Assembly: GCA_018697195.1 (NCBI GenBank)
Contig: JAGMWU010000028.1
Location: 4,773,731 to 4,837,730, forward strand
From: Certhia americana
Lineage: Eukaryota; Chordata; Aves; Passeriformes; Certhiidae
Length of the DNA stretch: 64,000 nucleotides
Reading direction: 5' to 3'
Positions 47,101-58,085 of the stretch are shown piece after piece. Made by a program: the position numbers and the translations under genes. The notes below the pieces were generated by a model. The model searched no databases, had not been told where the DNA came from, and saw only the letters and a program-made list of their open reading frames with translations. Each line of letters starts with the position of its first letter. The stretch's first letter is position 1.

Positions 47101-48882
47101 GTTTTGCCGATTCCTTTTCACTTCCCAGAGCAGCTTGGTTGAAGGGTGATACTGAAGTGTCAGTGTACAATCCTCGATGGTTTTACTGACCCAGGGATTC
47201 AGGCCCAGTGATTTATATCAGGTTGGAGATGCCTCATCAGAACATTTGTAGGCACAGAGACACCAACTTCTCCAGAGCAGAGAATTCCTCAGGAAAACAG
47301 TCTGGGAAAAGTAAAAACACACACACAAAGTGATTCCAAACCCTGCAAGTAAATTCCCCGAGTGGTTGTAATTACTCTCCAGAGGTGTTTCTTACTAAGG
47401 AAGAGCTGGCAAGGGTGTGGCTGCTCTTTAATCGCATGTTTGAACAAGGGATTAGAGAGTGGAGCAGCAGTGTCATGTAAGAGGTGAAAGGAAACTGGGA
47501 GAAAGCACGACTGTTATGTAAACCATCTCTTCTCTGTCAGTGTCAACATTTCCTGTCTGTATTGCAGCTAAAGTGAAAATAACCACCCAGGCCCGATGAA
47601 GTGCAGCCTGGTTGCAGGTGTAGGCGTTGGAATGGGCTTTCTGACATTCCAGGTTTTCTGGCATTCCAGGCTCTTGGCATCCCCTCAGCAGCAGGAATGA
47701 CTGAGTAACCTGTGGGGTTTCAGATGTGTGGTTGCCACCCTCCCACACACCCCCCTCAAAAAAAGCCCCACCAAACTAATAACAGCAGTGACAAGAGGAT
47801 GAGTCCCATGCTGGGTGATGGAAACTGATTATGATCCATCTCTCTAGAGATTGATCTGTTTTCCTCCCGGCAAAAATTAACCTTCACTTCTTAGTCAGAC
47901 CCGCTGAGCAGGAGTGAAATTGTGGGTGTCAGGCATGTGGCATTTGGCTAAAGGTGAAACCAAATTGATCTGACTTGCTTTTTAAATACAAGGATCTTGC
48001 TTTTCGTTCCTCAGATTCTGAAGAGTTTCAGATTCTTGAATTATCAACTATGCAATTCTTCCAATAAAAGCTTCATAGCAGTCCCTCTAGCTGATTTTAT
48101 TTTAGATAAAGTAGCTTTATTTTTTCTTAGCCATAAATGTTTTCAATCCTTATATTTAGGAGTAGGACTTGAAGAAGAAATTAAGAATCTTTAGGGAAGC
48201 AGTTGGTTATTATGCTTATAAATATAATTAAAACTGGTAGACTTCTTAAACAGTGGGAAGAGAATTCAGCACACAGTGAGTAGCTCTTGTTCCAAAAGCA
48301 GTGGAAAAGCTGAGAGCACATGGGGAACTCCTGGGAAATGCAGAAAGCATTTGTGATAATGTGAACGAGCAGTGAATGTTTAGCAAAGCTGGTCTGTAAA
48401 GATCCTTCCTCACAGGTTTTTCAGTTATTGTCACCTTACACAAAAAACTGAGCAGGGCATCAGCTCCATTCTCCATGCTGAGCCACAGTCTTGACTCACC
48501 ATACAGATTCTAATGCAGCTATTACAAGTGAAAGTAACTTCTCTGAGGATGCATGGTCCTGTCAGCCCTTGGATTCAGCAGAAACAAAGCAGGTGAGGCT
48601 GATTTGGGTGTCTTTGACAGCGTTTCAGCAGCATGAGTTGAGCTGTAGTGTCACCTGGCCCTGCTGTCCCTCACCCCTTCTCTTGCAGTCATGGGCTAGG
48701 TTTGATCACCTGAGATCTCACCCAGAAGCCAGCAAGTTTTTGCTGAGCAGTTAAATCCTGAAGTTGTTTTTTTCTTTCCCTAAAGTGACATCAACAAACA
48801 GATTTTCCCTTCTGCCCTGCTGTGTGGCCTCTTGGTGTGATCTGTAATTGGGGATGGCAGCTCCCAAGATTGCTTTAATTAT
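44151..48882. other. Intergenic, no gene recognised
   Basis: About 4.7 kb without a recognised exon, RNA gene or transposon. Open frames stay below 100 codons. Confidence 0.5.
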
Positions 48883-49172
48883 CATGGAATCCCAGAATGG
48901 TTTGGGCTGGAAGGAACCTTTAGGATCATTTTCTTCTACCCCCTGCCATTGGCAGGGAGACCTTCCACTGTCCCAGGTTGCTTAAAGCCCCATCCAACCT
49001 GCCCTTGGGCACTTCCAGGACTCCAGTGGCTGTTCCAGGGCCTCCCCACCCTCACAGGAAGAATTCTTTCCCAATATCCCATCTAAATTTACCTTCCTTT
49101 GGTTTAAAGCCATCCCCCACTATCACCAAATGTCCTTGTCAAAAGTCCCTCTCCAGCTTTCCCGAGGAAGAA
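48883..49172 (-). mobile_element. CR1 LINE fragment
   Basis: Antisense CR1 3' end: ATCATGGAATCCCAGAATGG, CCTTCCACTGTCCCAGGTTG, CCATCCAACCTGCCCTTGGG, CTTTCCCAATATCCCATCTA and AAAAGTCCCTCTCCAGCTTT. It is about 290 bp and lies 1.8 kb beyond the NGF 3' end. Confidence 0.88.
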
Positions 49173-50975
49173 AGGCATCACTTTCAGGGCTTTTGAAGAA
49201 ATGCCAGGTCTTACACATGTTTGGAATTACCAAAGACATCCAGAAGACACTTTCAATTGCAATTCCCTTATATCAGTGATAAAATAATCTCAGTCTCCAT
49301 AAACCTAGGAGTCCTGAATGAGCAGCAGCTCCATTCTTCTCTAATCTCATTGTGTCAAGTCTGGAAAACAGTTCTACAGCAATTTGTTACCGTGGAACTG
49401 AGGAGCACAGGTGGAAACCTGCTCCAATTCCATGCTTTCCTCTGCCTCAGAACACTGTGTGTCACTGATGTCCCTGCATCCCTCCTGTGATGGTGACAGG
49501 GAGGTGGCTGCCCCTGCTCCTATGTTCTGCTGCTGTGTCAGGGCATCTTACACCTCTGGGATTGCCCTTGAAGCACCTTCCTTGCCTCCCCCTGCTCCAG
49601 AACAAGTTGTTGTTTGGAGGATCAGGACAGCCAGGAGCTTTCCTCCTCCTTGGCCTTTCAAATAAGTGATTATTCATGAAAATATTGCAAATATGTTGTT
49701 CTGGAGAGAGCCATGCTTTCTCACTGGGACATTGCTGCCCCACACCATAAAAACTTATCAGAGGGGTGTGAAAACTGGCAGAGCAGTGATGGTCAGGAGT
49801 GGTGTCCCTGCCCTCCACGTCACACAGACTGGCACTGTCCCACCAGGAAGCACCTCTTGCCTGGCCTGGGTTAATTCCACTGGCACTGTTTTACCCCAAC
49901 ACGTTTCCTCTGGAGATTTGCTGCCCTGCTGTGCTGCTGACGTGGAGGAAGCAAAGGTCAGCTCTGCTTTTTGCATTAAAGCAAGAACCGTGCAGGAGGG
50001 GAGGTGAGAGTGGCTGTGCCCTCTAGGATTTGGAAGGGACCACACTGAAAAACCTTGATGGTATTTGTTTTGAAACAGTTTCTGCAATGGAGAACAGCTG
50101 CTCTTCCAAGGGAAACAAGGAGAGGATCTGCAGCTTTTGGAGAGTGCAGTGAAACGCCCAGCACAGGCCTGGGGCTCTGCCGGGTATTTCTGGAGGTCGA
50201 TGTCCCCAACAACAGAAATCTCAAGCACAGGGTTATTTTGGGTTCTTGCTAAAACACAACCTCAGTGAATTTTTTAATATTTATTTTTGGATTTATTCTG
50301 TCATGCATGAAAAGACTTGCTCCTATGGCAGGTCCCCATTATCAGAACACTGGCTTGAGAAAATTATCAAATTTGGATTATAAGGCATGTGAACTTTTTA
50401 AATTTATGTAAGTATATTGACTTTTGAAATCCCATCACTCTAATATAGTTCTGAAGTAATGAGCTGTAATTTGAACACCATCAGTAATGAGCACAAATTT
50501 AACACAAAAATACACACTTTGAGAGTCTACTCTTGTGCAGTAAAATATTCCAAAATAATTCAGAATGGATTATTTTTTGCAATGAAAATACTTTGGCAAT
50601 TTTAAAATATGCACTAAAGGTCTTAGAAATTGATCTGGCAACAATGAAGAACTAGAGTTTCTACCAGGACTTCACTAAATGATTAATTATATATGATTAA
50701 TACCTTTATGGATAATTAGTAATGCTGGAAGCAAGTTTTGAAAGTTCTGTTTCAGTCCCTTGGTATTTGGACAAAAAGATTTCAATTGAAAATAAACCTA
50801 CAATAAACTGGCAGGGAAATTTTCTTGTAAAAGAGAGTGATATGTGTGAAAACTGTGAGGAAAATGTTTTCTTTTTGCTGAAAGCTTGTTCAACACCCCA
50901 GAGCTGTAGAGGTGAACGGGACTAAAGCGAACACACATTTTAAAGAGCTCTGCCAGTAAATAACTTACAAAACAC

Positions 50976-51111
50976 CAAAGGTTTCCAAAAGAGTTTAATA
51001 AATAATGAGGTTCTTTCTGTATTGTATAAACTATAAATATACCATGCAGTCCTTTATAACTTAAAATAATTTACAGGCTGAGGTAGGGGGTCGGAGGGTG
51101 TGGGCGCGGGC
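50976..51111 (-). other. NGF: NGF 3' UTR with ATTAAA poly(A) signal
   Basis: Short AT-rich tail after the TGA, resembling the conserved mammalian NGF 3' UTR (AAGGACTGCATGGTATATTT, then CATTATTTATTAAACTC on the minus strand). The likely poly(A) signal is ATTAAA at 50999-50994. The end is inferred about 18 nt beyond. The remaining 49173-50975 stretch shows no gene. Confidence 0.65.
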
Positions 51112-51828
51112 TCAGGGCCTGGCCGCCTTCCTGCTGAGCACGCAGACGCAGGCGGTGTCGATGCGGATGAACCTCCAGGCCGCCTGCTTGCCCTCCATGG
51201 TCAGGGCCTTGACGAAGGTGTGGGTGGTGGTGCAGTACGAGTTCCAGTGCTTGGCGTCGATGCCGCGGCACCCGCCCGACACCGGCTTGGGGTCCCTGCA
51301 CTTGGTCTCGAAGAAGTACTGCTTAAAGACGTTGTTGTTGATGTTGACCTCGCCCAGCACCGTCACCTCCTTGCCCTTGATGTCGGTGGCCGTGGTTTTG
51401 TCCCCGACCCACATGCTGACGCTGTCGCACACCGAGAACTCCCCGCGGTGCAGCACGGGGTGCGTGCTCCTCCTGCTCCTGGCAGTCCTGTTGAGAGCCC
51501 CCGTGCCGCTGAGAAATCCCAAATTCCGGCCCTGCCCGGCCAGCGGCGGGGGCTGCGTGCTGAACAGCACCCGGGGAGAATGGAAACGCCGTTTCCGGAA
51601 AATTTTGGGGTCCACGGTGATGTTTACAGCTTCTCTCCTGCCGAGGCTCCACGAGGCGTGGCCGTGGGACGTCTGCAGAGCCGCCTGGGCAATGTGGTGT
51701 CGGTCACTCTGGGTATTGAGCAGGGAATGTTCTGCAGGATACTCCAGTGGAGCATTGTCCTCTGACTTGGGAGCTGCCTGTGTGCCGATCAGAAAAGCTA
51801 CAGACAGAGTGTAGAACAGCGTGGGCAT
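51112..51828 (-). CDS. NGF: NGF, beta-nerve growth factor preproprotein
   Basis: Secreted neurotrophin that binds TrkA and p75NTR as a dimer and supports sensory and sympathetic neurons. From the ATG at 51828 it encodes 238 residues (241 in human): signal peptide about 1-18 ([18 protein letters not shown]), propeptide 19-120 with sequons N69 and N113 and basic sites RKRR (78-81) and RSRR (117-120), then the mature factor 121-238 from [16 protein letters not shown]. The six cystine-knot cysteines are at 134, 177, 187, 199, 227 and 229. GCRGID, KHWNSYC and [10 protein letters not shown] are intact. The coding sequence is one exon, as in other vertebrates, and is much richer in GC than its surroundings. 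An in-frame ATG at 51885 arises from a 57-bp tandem duplication and could add 19 residues. I chose 51828 because it matches the usual start. Confidence 0.96.
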   Translation of the reverse strand: MPTLFYTLSVAFLIGTQAAPKSEDNAPLEYPAEHSLLNTQSDRHHIAQAALQTSHGHASWSLGRREAVNITVDPKIFRKRRFHSPRVLFSTQPPPLAGQGRNLGFLSGTGALNRTARSRRSTHPVLHRGEFSVCDSVSMWVGDKTTATDIKGKEVTVLGEVNINNNVFKQYFFETKCRDPKPVSGGCRGIDAKHWNSYCTTTHTFVKALTMEGKQAAWRFIRIDTACVCVLSRKAARP

Positions 51829-51922
51829 TACGTTATGACCTAGAACCAGAGAGAAAGGCACTGTTGTGTAGAACAGCGTGGGCATTACGTTATGACCTAG
51901 AACCAGAGAGAAAGGCACTGTT
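51809..51922. repeat. NGF: Perfect 57-bp tandem duplication at the NGF exon edge
   Basis: Two identical 57-bp units, 51809-51865 and 51866-51922. On the NGF strand each contains a pyrimidine tract and acceptor (CTCTCTGGTTCTAG), 11 nt of 5' UTR (GTCATAACGTA), the ATG and 17 further coding bases. The proximal acceptor puts the exon start at 51839 and the distal one at 51896. Bases just outside (51808/51865 and 51866/51923) differ, so the limits are exact. Confidence 0.95.
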
Positions 51923-51924
51923 AC
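51840..51924 (-). promoter_or_regulatory. NGF: Duplicated NGF splice acceptors
   Basis: Two identical acceptors, AG at 51898-51897 and at 51841-51840, each after CTTTCTCTCTGGTTCT. Use of the first adds 57 nt holding an extra in-frame ATG at 51885. Use of the second gives the usual 5' end. A branch-like TCATAAC lies between them. Which is used cannot be told from sequence. Confidence 0.7.
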
Positions 51925-54413
51925 TGCAAACTGGGCAGGCACAAACCGCTGCCGTTCTGGCCATAAATTTATCAGATACCCGGGATCATACGGATTTCAT
52001 CAGGTATTCATGTGAGTGCCAGATGTTATTCTTCCGGAAGAGCTCATTCAGACAGCATCAGTGTTCTTAATAAAGCGAGAACATTAGAAAATAATAGCTA
52101 GATTATTATTAATTCCTCTGGTATTTGTTGTTAGAGCACTGTTTATGAAGCACTTGTTTGGTGTTATTAATGTGGAGACCATATGGCGACAGCATGTTCC
52201 CAGGAGTCAGATCTCTAGTGAGTTTTGCAGCAACCTTTTTGGCCAGGGTCGGTCTCTTGGCTGCAGAGGAGTGAAAGCAGAAGCAGTCCCTTGGCTAAAA
52301 CAGCTGTCCATTCCCCAGATTTGTCTGCAGAGGTGTCCTTGAGGCTGCGGTGGGGGGCCACCAAGCCTCATGCCATCATCACACCCTCAGCAGCCACATT
52401 CACCTGCCATGCAGCCAGGCCCCACTGCTGGCTGGCTCAGCAGCCTCCAGCAGCTGCCAGCTCCCCCACCTGCCCTTTCAGGACACACCACTTCACTGAG
52501 TTAGGGCAGATAAAGCCCAGGCTCCTTCCTCAAAGATCTCAGGTCTCTGTCACAAGGGCAAGTGGGATTTTTCCATATTCAAGGGCAAATATGGGAGCGC
52601 TGAGGGTACCAAGCTACCTGTGCATTGGCATCTTAGATACAGCACAGCTAAAGCCATTGTGGCCAAAGTACTGGGAATTCTGGACAGGGAAACACCTGGG
52701 TTTTTTCAGAATGCTGCAAGCAAGAACTCTCCAAAAGTCCCTGCAGAGCAGATGCAGTGCCAGTGCTGGTCGTCCTTCAGTCCAGAGGATAGGCACATCT
52801 GTTTGGGCATGGAAAAGTGCAAGCCAAATGTCTAAACCTTTGCTAAGACCCATTTCATGCTGGAAGAGCAGCAGCAGCAATACCTCGTTGGGCAACTATC
52901 ATATGCTGACTAATTCAGCCACATGTTGGGAATGAGAGACATTCAAAAATGCTCTGGAATTGCAGTGAAGGGCAGACATTGTATTTCCTCTGTGAAGACT
53001 TAGTAAGCAGAGACAGGGTATAAACAGAAAAGCCCGGGTGAGGCTCCTCCCCGTCTCTTTGCCTTGTTTTCCTGACATGTCTCAGCTGGCCCCGAGCTCT
53101 GCCGTGGCTGGCCAGCAGGCAGGGAGCCCCAAAGCCACTGGACAAACAGGGTTTTGTACCAGAGCAATTGGGCTCTGCAGTTCCACTGTGATTTCCCAGA
53201 ATGTCTCTATGTTTTTTCTGGGTGTGGGTCAATTATGGTTGCAGTTCCCCCTCTCTGTGGAGCTTTCTCAGATTAGAACCCCAAGCAGCACTAAAGGGCT
53301 TGTCCAGGGTGCTCTGCCAGAGCATAATCCTGTGGAAAATGCAGAACAACCCAAAGATGTCCCACAGGATCTCGTGTGTCTTATCTCGGACAGGAGCTGA
53401 AATGACATAAACAGCAGGGCTTGTGCAGGGCTGAGCAAACATTTAGGAAACCAGCAGGAGACGCCAAGTGAAGGTGGTGACTGAGAAGGGCGGAGAAGCA
53501 GAGGCTGTGTGGAAGAGAGGAAGGAAAAGAAAGGCCAAAAGCTGTGTGAGCACTTGTCTGTGCAACTGTTGGGCTGGAGGCATTGGGGACAAGATGATGA
53601 CGAGGAGAAGCAAATCCTTACTGTTCCAAAGCCACTTTGGTTTGCTTTAAGCTGAGGGTTGCTGCTTTCCCACGTGCTGCTCGTGCTGGAGCACTCGTCA
53701 TCCTCTGTATAAGGAAACAGAGCTGGGTGTAGCTCAGAGCTTGGCTGTGCACACTCCAGAGAGTAACCCCTTGTTCTACAACCAAATTAAAGTCAGATGG
53801 TTCATTACATCTCTCAAGAGTCAGCTTTCCCGACAGAAATGTTAATGGAAAAGGTTTGCAGAATAAAATCCAGGCACGATTTACCCATGCCAATAGAAGC
53901 CTCAGTGTATTGTGTTTATGCATAAACCCCTTTTTATTATTTCCTTCTATAGGAAAGAGGTGCTGCCATGTCAGCAAAGAGCTGGTTCTGGTTTTGTGCT
54001 GTACAAGACTTGCTGCTCTAAAATGCAGCTACATTTACCTCCCTTCTCTGGGTTTCTTGCGTTGCCTGTGCTGAGATTTTTGCTTTAAGGCTATTAACAC
54101 AAAAGCAGAAAGCTTGCCTTTTTTCTTTAATTGCCTTGTATTTCCTCTCATTGTGCTAAATCATCATGTGGAGTGTGGCCCATGTATTTGGGATATGTGG
54201 TAAATCTTCTGAAGATTCAAAATGGAATATTTTTATCAATTAGTAAGTTAGTGAAGAATAGAAAGTGAAACATTAAAAAAGTGAACTCAACTTGATGACA
54301 ACACAGGCAAGAGAAGTTAACATTGAAGAATAGGTGTGCCTTGGGCTATGAGGGTTGTGAACTCTTTTGCTGGCATGTAGAGGTATTTTACAGGCTATTT
54401 TGGGGAGTTTGGG
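51923..54413. other. Presumed NGF intron, no feature recognised
   Basis: Sequence upstream of the NGF coding exon. In mammals one or more small, mainly noncoding exons lie upstream. None could be located here or further on to 64000. Confidence 0.5.
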
Positions 54414-54462
54414 TTGTCCCTGCCCATGGCAGGGGGTTGGAACAGGATGAGCTTTAGGGTCA
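54414..54462 (+). mobile_element. CR1 LINE remnant
   Basis: Contains TGTCCCTGCCCATGGCAGGG followed by GGTTGGAACAGGATGAGCTT, a CR1 3' UTR segment of about 50 bp; the flanks are not CR1-like. Confidence 0.6.
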
Positions 54463-56514
54463 CAGTTCACAGTGGATGTCTCGTGCAGCCACCTGGACTT
54501 GCAGGGGATGTGCAGCTGCCAGTTCCAGTGCTGGGGGATCCATGGATGTCTGATGGGAACCCTGGCCACAAAGGTTATCACAGGCATTGTAATGCCAACA
54601 TTACAACGCCTGTACTAACCCCACTTCTGTGCTGGGCAAGTGTCATCAACCCTCCCTCTGGTGCAGCTGCTGTGTCAGCTTGGCCACGGGTGGCCCTGTG
54701 GGCAGGGAGTGCTGGCTTACCTCTGAGCAGACTGCACGAAGAACTGCTCCCCCAGCAAGGTCCTTATTTCATCCAGAGCTGAGCCGGGCTGGGCTGCTCC
54801 TTGCCATGGGGCCCTGCTGCTCCTGCCAGCTGTGTGTACCGTGGGTCACTAGGGGCAGAAGGGTTTGTGTCAATAATTAGCCAGCAAATCAGTATTCTCA
54901 GTGCCATTCCCCCCTTGGCAGCAGGAGCACAGGGACGAACCCCCTTGGCTTTCTGAGCTGTGCCTTTTCCCTGTCACAGCATCAAGCTTGTCCAAAGCAG
55001 TTCCAGACTTTGCAGAAGACAGGGCTGCCTTTACTCAGCACCTTTACTAGATTGTTGTTATTGATCCACTGCTTTCCACTCCTCTCAGACACCTTCCAGG
55101 CTCAGCAAACCCAGGAGTGGGGCAGCAATACCTGATGGCACTGCACAGCCAGGCACAAACCAGAGTTTGCAGCCCCAACATCTGTTCTGGGAGGCAAGTC
55201 TGGTTACAATTAAATTCAGGAGAAGAATCACAGATTGCCATTTATTGGCAGACAATTATCTGATTGTGGCTGATATTTGAGAAGCATTGAAGGTACAAAA
55301 CTCACAGGCACATAGAAGCACATACTCAAGTGTTTGTGTTGCTGATGTAAGGGCAGCAATGACTGCAGTCTGAATCACTACGTTGTGAATGGGCAGATAG
55401 ACCCCAGCTAAAGGAAAACCATAATTTTCTTCAGCAATTAAATCCAGTACACTGACACCTTCTCAGCAAAACACATTTTCTGATTGTAAATTCACAGCAC
55501 TGAAAGGGATAGAAATAGGATTTTATTGATCTTATTATTCAATAGCTTGGCTGCTCCATTTCATAAGGGAAGTTGGGGTTGTATAAGGTAAATAGGGGTT
55601 GGATAAGGTACTCCTGTACTGCAAAAATCCTGCTGCATTCAGGCTGAAGTGCATTTGCTAAGGAGAACAAGCTGCTGATGCCAAAGCATGAACTGGACTC
55701 ACTTTCCACCTGCACAGCGTCTGTCTGCAGGAGCACTGGCTGCCAGCAAAGGCAGCCACTGGGTTTGGCTCTTACCAACACCCAGGTACAAGTTATTTGG
55801 TGTTTAAACCTCCAACTGAAACCTTCCCAGGCAGTTTCCATCAGTGCAGGGCACAGGAGTCACTCACCCTGTTACGTGCTCGTTGTGCAACACTTGTGCA
55901 GTGGTTTGGCCACCCTGCCTTTGTCTGGGGCCGTGGCTCAGGTTCCCCCTGGGTGTTGCAGTATTTGGGAGCTGAGCTGGTTACACTCATATCAGCGTGT
56001 CAGAAAGGTCACACAGAGTTCCAGAATCCAGAGCCTCATGCTACAGATGGAGTATGCTGTGTTTTTGCAGGAATGTACTAGTGAAGTAATAACCCTTTCA
56101 GTGAACTCTGGAGAGTTGAGTACCAGTAATGATAGAGCTATAATGTGCTGGCCACTGCCAAAAATAATCCAACAACTTTTCCAACTGTTCTGCCACCCTA
56201 AGAAAACACTGTTTCAGTTCCAACTGGCTGATTTTTAACCACAAAAGCATTTATTTTCAGCAGGACCTTTTTTTAAAAGTTCTTTTACTGTCTTTTTCCC
56301 GGATTCCTGGCTGTGGTGGAATCCAGTAAATGATGCAGTGTTATTCAGCATCCATAGACTATTCCTCTACCACTCCCAGACATTCATAAAATATCCTACT
56401 GAAGTGAGTCTTTCTTCAGGATTTACATGCATACAGGATGACAGACCTGGTGGGTAAAAAAATCTCACTTCAATCTTATTTCTTAGTATCAGCACATGGA
56501 GAGTAGAACTAAAG
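54463..56514. other. Presumed NGF intron, no feature recognised
   Basis: No exon or element recognised. The longest open frame here (55678-56238, 186 codons) has no recognisable family. Confidence 0.5.
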
Positions 56515-56712
56515 AGTCCCAGACCAGTGTGGGCACAGGATGCCCAGAGCAGCTGTGGCTGCCCCTGGATCCCTGCAAGTGTCCAAGGCCAGGTTGGATG
56601 GGGCTGGGAGCATCCTGGGATGGTGGAAGGTGTCCCTGCCTGTGGAAGAGGTGGCACTGGATGAGCTTTAAGGTCCCTTCCAACTCAAACCATTCTGGGA
56701 TTTCACAATTCC
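56515..56712 (+). mobile_element. CR1 LINE fragment
   Basis: Sense CR1 3' end: GCCCAGAGCAGCTGTGGCTG, CCAAGGCCAGGTTGGATGGG, CACTGGATGAGCTTTAAGGT and CCCTTCCAACTCAAACCATT, with a terminal CTGGGATTTCACAATTC repeat. Confidence 0.9.
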
Positions 56713-57924
56713 GTAATTCTGGAGGTTGGGGAAATGGATCACACCAAAAAGCAAATGGTTCTGGGCCTTAAAAAGCTCTTTGCTTGCAGGACCTGTAAGT
56801 GCAACAAGTGCCAAATGAAACAAGTTTAGGGAATTCCCCTTTTGTTAAAGTTACCCACAGAATCCAAGGAGAAATGGACAAACAGGGAATGTTGCCTGGA
56901 AAGTTATTAGGAATGAAAATTTAATAAATTTACTAAATTAATTGCTTCCAATTAGAACAGCAGTCAGTGCAGCCTTCTCACTGCACATTGACCAGATGCC
57001 ATTAAAGCAGCTCCTACACAGAAAAAAGAGAAATTAATGCTCATTTGGCTCAGTCAAACACAGCAAGTAAATTATTTTCTAAATAAAAACAAACATAGTC
57101 AATAAACATAAGCATAGAATGTTGTAATCTAGGGCATGATACAATTTGGAATGTTGTTTTCTGTCATTCTTGAAGTTGTTGGCGTATTTTAGGGATGTGC
57201 AAAAAATAAACAGATCTGCTTGGCTGTCAGTGCAGCAAATGGGATCGTGGAGGTCACCAAAATAAGCAACGAGTACTGAATTAGTTTTGTCTCATTGCTT
57301 CTGGTAGTGAGAGAGAAATGAGAGAGAGTGAAGTTGCTGGTAAAGAGAAGGTGCCTCTGGCACATCTCTCATGGAAATATTTTCACAGGTATATGAGTGA
57401 TATGAATTAAAATTTAGCAGTAGCAACCCAGGAAAAGGATTTCTGAGCCCTGGGAGGCCTTGAAGGGAATCCTGCAGCCATGATGACTAAGAGCAGTGTC
57501 AGAGGCACAGCTTTCCCTTGATCTTAGCTGATGAGCAAGAAAATGGGAATCTCTAATGGACCCAACATTTCATTCCTCCATTATATCTGCAGTGACTCAG
57601 CCTGTAAATAAGAGGTTTATGGGTGCTGGCGAGCCAGCTGGAAGCTACCTGTGTCTCATACACTTCCTTTTTTTTTTTTTTTTTTTTCCAAATGCCTCCA
57701 GCACTGAAATGTTCCTTTGAGGATTTCTAGGGAGAGCAGCAGACTGAGAAAAATGCTGCCCTGCAGCAGGGAGCATCGTGTCACCGTGATCCTCCTTGTC
57801 ATCAGGATGTGCACTCAGCATCTGCCCCCAGAGCTCTGACTCAGCCTTAGCCCAGGTAAAGATAATGACAGAGATGGTTCACAGCCCATTGAGCCTCTGG
57901 TAATTTGGGGTGCTCAAGGGGGAA

Positions 57925-58085
57925 TTGCACCCTGAGTTTCAACCCATCCCTGGAGGTGCTCAAGGCCAGGTTGGACAGGCTTGGAGCAATCTGGGAGGGT
58001 GGAATATTCCCTGCCCATGGCAGGGGGTGCAGTCAGATGATCCTTGAGGTCCCTGCCAACCCAAACCATGCTATAATTCTGTAGA
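57925..58085 (+). mobile_element. CR1 LINE fragment
   Basis: Sense CR1 3' end: CATCCCTGGAGGTGCTCAAG, GCCAGGTTGGACAGGCTTGG, CCCTGCCCATGGCAGGGGGT and AACCCAAACCATGCTATAAT, ending TCTGTAGA. Confidence 0.88.

Noticed and set aside
51098..51814. 238- and 221-codon plus-strand frames opposite NGF
   Set aside because: Antisense shadows of the NGF exon caused by its high third-position GC; no protein family is recognised.
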